Of a stretch of 64,000 nt of DNA, positions 43,351-51,967 are shown one piece after another. The translations under genes were made by a program, and so were the position numbers. How positions within the stretch are numbered: position 1 is the first letter of the stretch; each line of letters starts with the position of its first letter. Origin of the DNA: Aquisphaera giovannonii (lineage in GTDB: Bacteria; Planctomycetota; Planctomycetia; Isosphaerales; Isosphaeraceae). The DNA is taken from positions 8,184,001 through 8,248,000 of the forward strand of contig NZ_CP042997.1 of assembly GCF_008087625.1 (NCBI RefSeq). The letters are read 5' to 3'. The notes under the pieces were generated by a model, which saw nothing but the letters and a program-made list of their open reading frames with translations, had not been told where the DNA came from and did not search any database.

Positions 43351-43904
43351 GCGGGGCCTCCCGCCTTCACGCCCTCGCGGCCCGCCCCGGCGATCGCCTC
43401 GGCGGGCTCCTCGGCAGCGGGCTCCTCCGAGTCCAGGTAGGCCGGGCCCTCGAAGGCGTCGTAGATGGCCAGGATATTCAGGAGCCCCGCGACGGTCGTG
43501 TAGATCGTGCCGATTTCCACGAGCTTGCCCAGGCGGGGGTGCATCCCGTTGAGGATGTTCTGCGGCGGCTCCGCCATGAAGCCCCAGAACGGGGCATTCA
43601 TGTCGGGGGCGAAGTAATGGAGCGTGCCCTGGAGCAGGGCCGGCAGCGCCGGGAGGCCCACGAAGAACTGGCCCGGGTAGTAGATGCAGAACTTCTCCGG
43701 GTTGCTCAGGGGGCTCACCCATCGCCAGTACACGACCTTGCCCTCGCCGAGGAAGAAGCCGACGAAGTAGAGGCCGAGGATGCAGAGGGCGTAGAGCCAA
43801 CCCTTGCCGGTCCGCCCCTGGTAGAAGTGCCCCAGGCCGGGGATGAGCCAGGCGAGGAAGGCCGCCCGGTAAGGGTCGCGTAATTCGATGGTCGGTTGGG
43901 GCAT
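43347..43904 (-). CDS. DUF6677-like membrane protein
   Basis: 185 residues. The N-terminus has AFLAWLIPGLGHFYQGRTGKGWLYA, a Gly-His-x-x-x-Gly pattern shared with TM2-like and DUF6677 proteins, with further hydrophobic segments and a C-terminal acidic tail. The assignment is to the family, whose activity is not known. Upstream of a 63-residue partner. Confidence 0.78.
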   Translation of the reverse strand: MPQPTIELRDPYRAAFLAWLIPGLGHFYQGRTGKGWLYALCILGLYFVGFFLGEGKVVYWRWVSPLSNPEKFCIYYPGQFFVGLPALPALLQGTLHYFAPDMNAPFWGFMAEPPQNILNGMHPRLGKLVEIGTIYTTVAGLLNILAIYDAFEGPAYLDSEEPAAEEPAEAIAGAGREGVKAGGPA

Positions 43905-44022
43905 GGGCGGGATTTCGGGAACGGGCTTGCGGTGCTGGCGATCGTCCGACGCCCGATGCTAGCACGAAGGCCGGGCGGGAATCCAGAGCCGCCGGCGCGT
44001 CGACCGACGGCGGCCCCGGGGC

Positions 44023-44826
44023 TCACGCCGGCGGGCCCAGCCCGACCGGCAGGCGGCACTCGCCGGAGACGTCGTCCACCAGGTCCGAAGGCACGGCCTC
44101 GAGCCGCCTCAACGACGCGGCCATCAGGCTGAGCGAGGCCAGCCGGTTCAGCCCCCTCGGCGTGCCGCCGGAGAGCAGGTGCAGCCTCGCCATGGCCCGT
44201 CTGCCGAAGAGCGGCTCGGGGCAGCCGGCGGAGTCCAGGCGGCCCCGCACGTAGCCCTCCGCCTCCGTGAAGGTCAACCGCGGCATGCGGATGCGGAGCG
44301 ACCAGGACGCCAGGGCCTCCTCGGCCTCGCCCGCCTCGTCGCCGTCCTCGCCCGCGGCGATGACCGTCACCCGGCCGGCCTCCCTGGCGAGCCCCAGCAG
44401 GGCGACCAGGAGACCGCGCTGGTCCGCGTCCTCGGGGTCGCCGTCCACGACCAGGACCACCGCCGCCCCCTGGATGCGGCAGACCGCGACGGCCTGACGG
44501 AGCGATCGCAGGGCCGCGGATTCCGTGGCCGCCTCGGCGGGCCGGCCGCCGAGCTTGCGTGCCAGTGTCCCCAGGAGTGCGTCGCGGCCCATGCGGCCCG
44601 TCGCCATCGCGAACTTCCGGTCCGGCCTGCGCGCGGCCTCCAGCGCCCGGCCGAGGACGCGCGACTTCCCCGAGCCCGGGTCGCCGCGGAGGAACCCGAC
44701 CGGCTCGGCGGAGTCGATGAGGTGGAGGAGCCGGGCCACGGCCTCGTCGTGACTGGCCAGGGGGACATACGGCGCCCCCTCGTCCTGGAAAGGGTCGCGG
44801 ACGAGCCCCCAGTGCTCATACCACAT
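44023..44826 (-). CDS. ExeA-like AAA ATPase
   Basis: 267 residues. The N-terminus MWYEHWGLVRDPFQD has the typical WGL-x-x-x-PF of ExeA/GspA-type ATPases; Walker A RGDPGSGKSRVLG follows, then a Walker B VVLVVDGDPED and a long C-terminal region. Such ATPases help assemble envelope or secretion machinery or act with transposition proteins. No secretion genes adjoin. Start 44826 is chosen because the motif begins with that Met. Confidence 0.82.
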   Translation of the reverse strand: MWYEHWGLVRDPFQDEGAPYVPLASHDEAVARLLHLIDSAEPVGFLRGDPGSGKSRVLGRALEAARRPDRKFAMATGRMGRDALLGTLARKLGGRPAEAATESAALRSLRQAVAVCRIQGAAVVLVVDGDPEDADQRGLLVALLGLAREAGRVTVIAAGEDGDEAGEAEEALASWSLRIRMPRLTFTEAEGYVRGRLDSAGCPEPLFGRRAMARLHLLSGGTPRGLNRLASLSLMAASLRRLEAVPSDLVDDVSGECRLPVGLGPPA

Positions 44827-44942
44827 GCGGAACCGCCCTCCGGCCTCCAATCCGCGCCGGGGATCGCCCCGCCGCGTCGCATCCATCCCATACAATCGGA
44901 TAGGATGGGCCTCGGTCTTTCGACGCGATCCCGGAGAGAGCC

Positions 44943-45656
44943 GTGTCCGCCCGGTTTCACGCCCCCGACCCGCCCCGCGCCGGACGCTACGAGCTGCGCG
45001 CCGAGGAGGCCCGGCACCTCGCCCGGGTCTGCCGTTACGCCATCGGCGATCGCGTCGAGATCTTCGACGGCGACGGGTTCGTCACCGAGGCGGAGGTCGT
45101 CGAGATCGCGCGCGACCGGGTCGAGTTGGTGGCCGTCGGCCCGCCGATCCTCGAGGAGCCTCCCGCCTGCCCGCTCACGCTGGCGACCGCGATGCCCAAG
45201 GGCGAGCGGTTGGACTGGCTCGTCGAGAAGGCCACGGAGGTCGGCGTGTCTCGGCTCGTGCCGCTGATCACGGAACGGTCGGTCGTCGACCCGCGAGGGT
45301 CCAAGCTGGAACGGCTCCGGCGGACGATCGTCGAGGCCTCGAAGCAGTCGGGGCGGAGCCGGCTCATGGTCCTGGACGAGCCCGTGAGCTGGCCCGAGAT
45401 GGCGACGCGGGCGTTCGGCGGCGTCCGCCTGATCGCCGACCCGGGCGGGCTCCCGCATTCGCGATGGCCGGAAGTCGCCCGAGGGCCTGGGGTCGCCCTG
45501 GCGATCGGCCCCGAGGGGGGCTTCAGCCCGGGTGAGGTCCAGCTCGCCCTGGACTCGTGCTGGCATCCCGTCCGCCTGGCCCGGTCGATCCTGAGGATCG
45601 AGACCGCGGCCCTGGTCGGCGCCGCGCTGGTGCTCGGCCGCCGCGAGGAGGGATAG
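44943..45656 (+). CDS. rsmE: 16S rRNA (uracil(1498)-N(3))-methyltransferase
   Basis: 237 residues. SPOUT-type methyltransferase with the RsmE blocks: an N-terminal PUA-like part (ARHLARVCRYAIGDRVEIFDGDG), LVEKATEVGVSRLVPLITERSV, and the SAM knot AIGPEGGFSPGEV. It methylates U1498 of 16S rRNA. Normal length. The next gene follows by three bases. Confidence 0.95.
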   Translation: MSARFHAPDPPRAGRYELRAEEARHLARVCRYAIGDRVEIFDGDGFVTEAEVVEIARDRVELVAVGPPILEEPPACPLTLATAMPKGERLDWLVEKATEVGVSRLVPLITERSVVDPRGSKLERLRRTIVEASKQSGRSRLMVLDEPVSWPEMATRAFGGVRLIADPGGLPHSRWPEVARGPGVALAIGPEGGFSPGEVQLALDSCWHPVRLARSILRIETAALVGAALVLGRREEG

Positions 45657-45659
45657 AGG

Positions 45660-46142
45660 ATGAGTGTCGTGGAGATCCTGATGGTCGTGCTGCTCGGCCT
45701 CGCGGCCGGCTTCCTCAGCGGCATGTTCGGGATCGGCGGGGGGCTCGTGATCGTGCCGCTCCTCATCGTCTTCTACAACTTCGAGCCCAAGACGGCCGTC
45801 GGCACGTCCCTCTTCGCCCTGCTCCTGCCCACGGGCCTCCTGGCGGTCCTGGAATATTATCGACGCGGGGAGATGCGGCCCCTCGCGGGCCTGTTCATCG
45901 CGGCGGGCCTCTTCTGCGGGGCCTACTTCGGCGCCCGGATCACCGGCGCCATCTCCGTATCGACGATGAAGCGAAGCTACGGCGTCTTCCTGATCGTGGT
46001 CGCCATCTACTTCTTCTGGTCGAGCTCGCCCGAGAGGAATCCGATGACCGCCAGGCGGCCGAGGGCCTCCGGCGACGCCCCGGCTCTCGACCTTTCGAAC
46101 GGCTCGCCGCCGAGCGAGGCCCCCGCACCGCCGCGAGGCTGA
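45660..46142 (+). CDS. Half-size TSUP (TauE/SafE-like) transporter
   Basis: 160 residues. The first 120 contain the TSUP half: LAAGFLSGMFGIGGGLVIVPLL with the conserved GIGGG, and about four hydrophobic helices. Full-length relatives have two such halves, so this protein probably dimerises. The last 40 residues are Pro/Ala-rich and unrelated. Substrates of the family are sulfite, sulfoacetate and similar anions; not determined here. Downstream of rsmE. Confidence 0.83.
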   Translation: MSVVEILMVVLLGLAAGFLSGMFGIGGGLVIVPLLIVFYNFEPKTAVGTSLFALLLPTGLLAVLEYYRRGEMRPLAGLFIAAGLFCGAYFGARITGAISVSTMKRSYGVFLIVVAIYFFWSSSPERNPMTARRPRASGDAPALDLSNGSPPSEAPAPPRG

Positions 46143-46192
46143 AGGGACACGCCGGGCGCCCGCACGGGCCCCCGGACGCTCGAGGCCCATCC

Positions 46193-46543
46193 ATGCGTCG
46201 AATCCGATTCACGATCCGGCGTCTCATGGCCATCACGGCCGCGGCGTGCGTGACGGCGGCCGGCCTCGTGCAGATCCGACGGGACCTGACCCCGCCCCCC
46301 GCCGTGCCCTGGTCGCCTCCCAGCCTGGAGCCGCCCGCGGGGCCTTGGTTCCCCCGGCCCATGAATCACGGGGAGATCTCCTTCGTCAACATGGAAGACG
46401 ACGAGAAGGGCGTCCGCCCGCCGAGGGTGATCACGCTCCGCGACTCGTGGGGAGACCTGCGGTTCCGGCCGCCACCCGCACCGCCTCCACCCGCGGAGCT
46501 GGTCCGCTTCCTCAGGTGGGCCCTGTTCATCAGGGAGGGTTGA
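46193..46543 (+). CDS. Small planctomycete-type protein with FTIRRLM N-terminus
   Basis: 116 residues. RIRFTIRRLMAITAAACV is the short Arg/Phe-rich, hydrophobic N-terminus seen on many small planctomycete proteins and likely targets or anchors it. The rest is Pro-rich with no motif. The end is 12 bases from the convergent VOC gene. Confidence 0.68.
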   Translation: MRRIRFTIRRLMAITAAACVTAAGLVQIRRDLTPPPAVPWSPPSLEPPAGPWFPRPMNHGEISFVNMEDDEKGVRPPRVITLRDSWGDLRFRPPPAPPPPAELVRFLRWALFIREG

Positions 46544-46554
46544 AGCGTGGACGC

Positions 46555-46968
46555 TCAGACGGTCCACTGGCCGCCGGTCTTGTCCTGGTAGACGGACCAG
46601 ACGAAACCGTCCGGGTCGCGGAGGGCGAATTCCCGCCAGCCCCAGGGCTGGTCGGTCGGCTCGCCGGAGAGGGCAAGGATGGCGCCCTCGTCCATGCAGT
46701 GCTGGTAGAAGCGATCCACGTCGTCGACCTGCATCTGGAGGTGGATCCCCACGCCCAGCCGGGCGTCGACGAACTCGTCGGCGTGCGGCTCCTGGGGGTG
46801 GATCATGAGGGTGAAGTAGCCCAGGCGGAGGATCGCCAGCGTGTAGGGGGCGCCCTCGTGCTCGGCGTGGACCTGGAGCACCTCGGCGCCCACGACCTCG
46901 TTGTAGAACTCCAGCGACCGGCGAACGTCCTTGACGTAGAGAAAGACGCTCGTGACTCTGGCCGCCAT
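46555..46968 (-). CDS. VOC-superfamily protein
   Basis: 137 residues of the glyoxalase fold: VFLYVKDVRRSLEFYNEVVGAEVL in the first module and EFALRDPDGFVWSVYQD in the second. gagggga precedes the ATG at 46968. Likely a metal-dependent isomerase, dioxygenase or binding protein for a small molecule, not specified by sequence. Confidence 0.88.
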   Translation of the reverse strand: MAARVTSVFLYVKDVRRSLEFYNEVVGAEVLQVHAEHEGAPYTLAILRLGYFTLMIHPQEPHADEFVDARLGVGIHLQMQVDDVDRFYQHCMDEGAILALSGEPTDQPWGWREFALRDPDGFVWSVYQDKTGGQWTV

Positions 46969-47050
46969 GATTTCCCCTCCCCTGCCCTTGTCCCGAGAAC
47001 TCATCCCTGAGTGTCCCGGAGGATACTCGTAAGCCCGGATGATGACAACG

Positions 47051-48100
47051 TTAACCGCGAGACGGCCGGGGCCGCGGCGGCGGCCCGGGCGCGGCGAGGA
47101 AATCGACGGCCCGGCGGATCCCCGGGAGCAGGTATCCCACGGCCGAGTAATGGCCGCAATCGTACCAGAGGATCGGCGGCCGCCCGGCCGCCTCCCAGAG
47201 GGCCCGCGTCGAGGCCGGCGGGACGACCTCATCCACGTTGCCGGCGATCATGAGGACGTCCTTCCCCTTCAGCCGGGACGCGTAGGTCAGCGGGTCGAAG
47301 GGATCGGTGAGGGCCTTCAGTTCCCGGATCGTCCTGCCCGACGCCTCCCAGGACTGGCGGAACTTCGCCGTCTCCGGCATGTCCCAGAGGATCTTCGAAA
47401 GGTCGCCGCCGGCGAGCAGGAAGGCGCCCCGGCTCGCCGAGGGATCCACGGCCACCGCCACCGAGCCGACGATCCCCCCCAGGCTGATGCCGACCACTCC
47501 CAGCCGCGCGGGGTCATTCCCGGGCCTCGAGGCCAGCCATCCGAGTCCGCGGCGGACGTCGCAGACCCCCTGGCGCATCGAGGTCATCGTCCGCTCCATG
47601 TCCGACGACAGGAATTTCGTCGGCACCGGCCCCGGCCCCCCCCGGGGCCGCCGCTCGCCGTAGTAGGGCAGCTTCACGAACAGCGCCGCCACCCCGCGGT
47701 CGGCGAGCCTCGCCGCCAGGTAGCGCGAGAGCGGGAAATCCGCGCCCAGGATGTGCAGGACGACGACCGCCGGCCGCCCGCCCGGCGTGCCGCCACGCGG
47801 CTCGAAGTACTCGGCGTGGACCGTGTTGTTCTCCGCGTCGGCCGTCGCGATCGGAGACGGGAACCTGAGGCGCGAGACCGTGTACCGGGGCGTGGACAGA
47901 ACAGGCTCCAGCTCGTACCGGTACGCCTCCGGCTTGAGGCGGAAGAGCTCCGGAACCGATGATTCCTCGGGAGAGGGGCGGTAGGCCACCTCGCCCTCGG
48001 TGCAGGCGCCCCCCGCGAGGAGGGCCAGGCCGAGGATCATGCCCATTGCGGTCATCAGACGAATCACCTCCCAGGCCGAGATCCCGCGGCGACGTGACAT
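47051..48100 (-). CDS. Exported alpha/beta hydrolase (lipoprotein)
   Basis: 349 residues. A signal peptide with lipobox LLAGGAC near residue 33 anchors it to a membrane. The hydrolase core has the nucleophile block GISLGGIVGS, an acid in AGNVDEVVP and a His in DCGHYSAVG. It resembles dienelactone-hydrolase- or acetyl-xylan-esterase-like proteins. It starts at the ATG at 48100, divergent from the GT9 gene. Confidence 0.85.
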   Translation of the reverse strand: MSRRRGISAWEVIRLMTAMGMILGLALLAGGACTEGEVAYRPSPEESSVPELFRLKPEAYRYELEPVLSTPRYTVSRLRFPSPIATADAENNTVHAEYFEPRGGTPGGRPAVVVLHILGADFPLSRYLAARLADRGVAALFVKLPYYGERRPRGGPGPVPTKFLSSDMERTMTSMRQGVCDVRRGLGWLASRPGNDPARLGVVGISLGGIVGSVAVAVDPSASRGAFLLAGGDLSKILWDMPETAKFRQSWEASGRTIRELKALTDPFDPLTYASRLKGKDVLMIAGNVDEVVPPASTRALWEAAGRPPILWYDCGHYSAVGYLLPGIRRAVDFLAAPGPPPRPRPSRG

Positions 48101-48129
48101 TGCCCGGCCGACCTTCCGTCGCTAGATTA
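48101..48129 (+). promoter_or_regulatory. Promoter of the GT9 gene
   Basis: TTGCCC (48101-48106), 17 bases, TAGATT (48124-48129), about 32 bases of leader before the GTG start. Confidence 0.4.
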
Positions 48130-48167
48130 CGCGGGCATTCCAACGAAGGGAAAGGGAGTTCCCCGCC

Positions 48168-49316
48168 GTGATCCAGAACCTCGCGGAGCGACTCCGCTCG
48201 AGCCGACCCCGCAGAATCTGCGTAATCAAGCCAAGCTCCCTGGGCGACATCGTCCACGCCCTGCCCATCCTTCCCGCGCTGCGCAAATTATTCCCCGACG
48301 CCCGGATTTCCTGGGTCGTGAATCAGGGATTCCGAAGCCTCCTCGACGGCCATCCGGACCTGGACGAGGTCATCGCCTATGACCGGGGCGGCTCGGGCGT
48401 CTCGGGGCGGAGCGTCGTCGCGACCGCGAGGCTGTGCGGCATGCTCCTCGATCGCCGGTTCGACCTGACGATCGACCTCCAGGGGCTCCTCCGGTCGGGC
48501 CTGATGACCGCCGCGACGCGGGCCGGCGTCCGCCTCGGCATGGCCGACGCCCGCGAAGGGGCGACGTGGTTCTACACCGACCTGGTCACGTCCTCGAGGC
48601 TCGACACACACGCCGTGGACAGGGTGCTCCAGGTCGCCTCCGCCCTCGGGGACGACGGGCCCGTCGCCCGGTTCACCATCCCCGTCTCCGAGGACGACCG
48701 GCGATGGGCCGTCGGGGCGCTCGCGGGCCTGCCTCGCCCCCGCCTGGCCCTGAACATGGGCGCCCGCTGGCTCACGAAACGCTGGCCGCCCGAGCATTTC
48801 GCCGAGATTGCACGCCGCGCGGCGATGGAGCTGGGCGCGGGCCTCGTCGCGGTCGGATCGGCCGAGGACCGCCCGCTCGCCCGGGCCATCCGGGATGGCC
48901 TGGGAAACGTCCCCTGCCTCGACCTGACCGGGAAGACGTCCCTGCGCCGGCTCGCGGCCGTGGCCCGGGAGTGCGACCTCTTCGTCTCCAACGACACCGG
49001 CCCGCTCCACCTTGCGGCGGCCGCGGGCGCGACGGTCGTCGGGATCTACACCTGCACCGACCCCCGCCGGACCGGCCCCTACGGCGCCAACGCCACCGTG
49101 GTCCGTAGTTGCGTCTGGTGTGCCCCGAGCTTCCGGAAATCCTGCGACCGCCTCGAGTGCTTCCGGGAGCTCACCCCCGCCCGGGTCTGGCCGGCCGTCC
49201 GCCAACAACTGGAAAAGAGCCGGCACGGCACCATCCGTCCCGAACTCCCCCGGAAGACGAGCGGCCCCCACCACGCATTGCGTCAGTTTTGCAATTTTGA
49301 AATGGACTCCCTGTAG
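48168..49316 (+). CDS. Heptosyltransferase-like glycosyltransferase family 9
   Basis: 382 residues from a GTG at 48168 preceded by ggaaagggag. The signature IKPSSLGDIVHALPILPALRKLFPD is the N-terminal GT9 block; TIDLQGLLRSGLM, and in the C-terminal half NMGARWLTKRWPPEHFAEI, FVSNDTGPLHLAAAAGATVVG and YTCTDPRRTGPYG, are the nucleotide-sugar part. It would add a heptose-like sugar to a lipopolysaccharide core. The last ~25 residues look unrelated to the family. Confidence 0.93.
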   Translation: MIQNLAERLRSSRPRRICVIKPSSLGDIVHALPILPALRKLFPDARISWVVNQGFRSLLDGHPDLDEVIAYDRGGSGVSGRSVVATARLCGMLLDRRFDLTIDLQGLLRSGLMTAATRAGVRLGMADAREGATWFYTDLVTSSRLDTHAVDRVLQVASALGDDGPVARFTIPVSEDDRRWAVGALAGLPRPRLALNMGARWLTKRWPPEHFAEIARRAAMELGAGLVAVGSAEDRPLARAIRDGLGNVPCLDLTGKTSLRRLAAVARECDLFVSNDTGPLHLAAAAGATVVGIYTCTDPRRTGPYGANATVVRSCVWCAPSFRKSCDRLECFRELTPARVWPAVRQQLEKSRHGTIRPELPRKTSGPHHALRQFCNFEMDSL

Positions 49317-49418
49317 GAACCGGGCCCGGCGAAAGGCATCCAAAATGCCGGTCGGATCGACTCCGGTTCAGTGTGCCGCTCGCACCGCTTCCGTGAACTC
49401 CACCAGGGACAACGCAAA

Positions 49419-50570
49419 ATGGGCCGTGTCACCGAACTCATCGGGCGGATCGGGAGCCTGTTCGCAGCGCCGGAGGCCAGGCGGCGAGGGTTCCGTCCGG
49501 CGATCGACGGGCTGGAGGGTCGGTGGCTGTTGACGACGCTGCCGAAGGGGTTCGCGCAGTCGGTCGTGGCCCAGGGCCTGGTGCGGCCGAGCGGGATGGC
49601 GATGATGCCGGACGGCCGGATCCTCGTCATCCAGCAGACGGGCGAGGTCCGGGTGATCCGGGGTGGCCGGCTCCTCCCCTCGCCGATGCTGACCGTGAAG
49701 ACGGATGCGGCCGGGGAACGAGGCCTGCTCGGGATCGCGGTGAACCCCAACTTCAAAGCCAATCCCTCTATTTTCCTCTATTACACCGTGCCGGGTTCGC
49801 CGGCCCACAACCGGGTCAGCCGGTTCAGGGTCTCGGGGGACGTCGCCGACCCGGCGAGCGAGGCGGACCTCCTCGACCTCCCCGCGCTGGGGGACGTGCA
49901 CCACAACGGCGGCTCGCTCCAGTTCGGCAAAGATCACAAGCTGTATATCGGCGTGGGGGACAACAGGGTCTCGTCCAACGCCCAGTCGCTGGCCACGCCT
50001 TTCGGCAAGGTGCTGAGGATCAACGCCGACGGGACGATCCCCGCCGACAACCCGTTCTACAACCAGACGACCGGCGTCAACCGCGCGATCTGGGCCGTCG
50101 GCCTCCGCAATCCGTTCTCCATGGCGGTGCAGCCGAGGACCGGGCGGCTCTTCATCAACGACGTCGGGGAATCCACCTGGGAGAAGATCGACCGGGGGGC
50201 CCGGGGTGCGAACTACGGCTGGCCGATCACCGAGAACGCGACCGGCGATCCCCGATTCACCGCCCCGCTCTACGCGTACGACCACGGGCCGGCTGGGGTC
50301 AACGGCGCCGCCATCACCGGCGGCGTCTTCTACAACCCCGCGCGGCCACGCTTCCCCCGGTCCTTCGCGGGCCGCTACTTCTTCGCCGACATCGAGGGCT
50401 GGGTGAAGGTCTACAATCCCGCCAACGGCGCCGTCCGGCCCTTCGCCACGGGGCTCGCCCCCAACGTGGACGCTCTGAACGTGGACGCCGCCGGCAACCT
50501 CTACGTCCTCAGCCAGGGCGACGGCCCGGCCGCGGGCACGCTGGTGCGGATCCGCTTCGGCCGGCGTTGA
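49419..50570 (+). CDS. PQQ-dependent sugar dehydrogenase (GSDH family) with LEPR-xLL-like N-terminus
   Basis: 383 residues. Near the N-terminus IDGLEGRWLLTT resembles the LEPR-xLL sorting motif of planctomycete surface proteins. The rest is a six-bladed beta-propeller of glucose/sorbosone dehydrogenase type: PSGMAMMPDGRILVIQQTGEVRVI, GERGLLGIAVNPNF, VHHNGGSLQFGKD and NANYGWP-like ANYGWPIT. It probably oxidises sugars outside the cell. Cofactor is inferred from the family. The ATG at 49419 is chosen to include the motif. Confidence 0.9.
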   Translation: MGRVTELIGRIGSLFAAPEARRRGFRPAIDGLEGRWLLTTLPKGFAQSVVAQGLVRPSGMAMMPDGRILVIQQTGEVRVIRGGRLLPSPMLTVKTDAAGERGLLGIAVNPNFKANPSIFLYYTVPGSPAHNRVSRFRVSGDVADPASEADLLDLPALGDVHHNGGSLQFGKDHKLYIGVGDNRVSSNAQSLATPFGKVLRINADGTIPADNPFYNQTTGVNRAIWAVGLRNPFSMAVQPRTGRLFINDVGESTWEKIDRGARGANYGWPITENATGDPRFTAPLYAYDHGPAGVNGAAITGGVFYNPARPRFPRSFAGRYFFADIEGWVKVYNPANGAVRPFATGLAPNVDALNVDAAGNLYVLSQGDGPAAGTLVRIRFGRR

Positions 50571-51028
50571 GCGGGATGCGCACGCAGGCGGGGCGCGTCC
50601 GCCTCGGCGTCCCCGCGCGTCGCATCTCCCCGGCGGGCGACCGGCCACTCGCGGCCACGCCCGGGACCGCCTCGTGAGCGATGAGTCCGTGCGCAGGTTT
50701 CCCGGCCGCCACGCTTGCTGCCCGGCCGCCGCGCCCGTTGTCGCCGCGACACGTCTCGGCGTTGCCATATTCCACGGCGGATCACGAACGCGAGATGGCG
50801 TCGTTATTCTGGCGTGCGATCGATGCGGGCCGCGGGCACCTGCGATCCCAGTCAGGGGCCCGCGCAACTCCGGCATATGACCCGGAGCGCGGCGGCCGCA
50901 TCCGCAGGTCAGAGCGGGCTTAGGCGTATCGGTCCCGAGCCCTCGCGGCCTCGTTGCCCCTTCGACGCGGGGCCAGGGGATAGTGCGCGCGGGGCCGGGC
51001 AGGCGAACCGGAAAGGAAAATCGGGAGC
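50571..51028. other. Gap before the PEP-CTERM gene
   Basis: About 460 bases with no credible gene; short frames are shadow-like. No clear promoter or repeat was found. Confidence 0.45.
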
Positions 51029-51778
51029 ATGATGAACCTTCGGACGTTGTGCGGTGCGGTCGTCCTGGGAATCGCGGCGGCGATCGGCGGGGCATCCGCT
51101 TGCGCGGGGCAGGTGGACCTCTACGTCGGCGGCAGCTATACGGGCCAGGATGTGCTGAATTATACATACAAGGGTAGCTACGACGGCGGAGGCGGCAGCA
51201 TCGACGTCTCGTCCATCAACGGCGTCGCCGTGCCGTTCCTCTACTGCGTGGACATACCGGACAGCGTGAACGTCTCGGCCGACTACAGGAACACCCTGGT
51301 CACCAGCGACGCCCGGGTCTGGCTCGGCAGCGACACCTCGAATATCGGCACGATCGAGAACGCCGGCTCGGTGGCCTATCTGCTGGCCAAGTACGGGGCC
51401 GAGGCGTCGGCCTACGCGCAGTCCCACGGCGGCTCCCGCGCGGCCGAGGGGGGGCTCCAGGCGGCGATCTGGCAGGTGATCTACGGGAAGGACTTCGCGA
51501 TCGACCCCAGCTGCGCCGCCTACTCGTTCTACAGCACCTACTACGCCGACGTCACGGGCGGGAATTCCGACCCCTCCTCGTGGAAGCAGGCCGGCCTGGG
51601 CCACGTCCTCTGGCTGAGCCCGAGCAACGACCCGTCGATCAGCCTGGACCACGCGCCGGACCGCGTCTACCAGGCCCTCATCACCGCCGCGGTGCCGGAG
51701 CCCGCGAGCCTTGTGGCCGGCTGCACGGGCGCCCTGGCCCTCGCCGGCTTCGGGCTGCTCCGCCGCCGGGGGGCCTAG
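51029..51778 (+). CDS. PEP-CTERM sorted exported protein
   Basis: 249 residues. A signal peptide (about 1-27, ending SACAG) precedes a globular part rich in Tyr/Ser/Gly with a YCVDIP block. The C-terminus has the PEP-CTERM tripartite tag: VPEPAS, a hydrophobic stretch, and RRRGA. In bacteria with exosortase (EpsH) such proteins are cut and anchored during surface assembly. Function of the body is unknown. An SD-like ggaaaggaaa precedes the start. Confidence 0.88.
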   Translation: MMNLRTLCGAVVLGIAAAIGGASACAGQVDLYVGGSYTGQDVLNYTYKGSYDGGGGSIDVSSINGVAVPFLYCVDIPDSVNVSADYRNTLVTSDARVWLGSDTSNIGTIENAGSVAYLLAKYGAEASAYAQSHGGSRAAEGGLQAAIWQVIYGKDFAIDPSCAAYSFYSTYYADVTGGNSDPSSWKQAGLGHVLWLSPSNDPSISLDHAPDRVYQALITAAVPEPASLVAGCTGALALAGFGLLRRRGA

Positions 51779-51967
51779 GCCCGCGAGGGGCACCGGGCCC
51801 GCCGCCGCGCCCGGTCGGGCCCGCGCGGCGGCCGGGTCGCGCGGGGCGTCGCGGGACCCGGCTTGCCGACGCGGCGGCTTCCCTCTATCGTCGAGTATCG
51901 CGCCCTGATGGACGTCGACGGGCGGGGATCGGCGGGGGTTGGCCTGCGGAAGGGAGCGTACCTGGCG

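Noticed and set aside
44885-44916. CCATCC...GGATGG repeat between the ExeA-like and rsmE genes
   Set aside because: Only six-base arms with a 14-base spacer and a lone TACAAT; not enough for an operator or promoter call.
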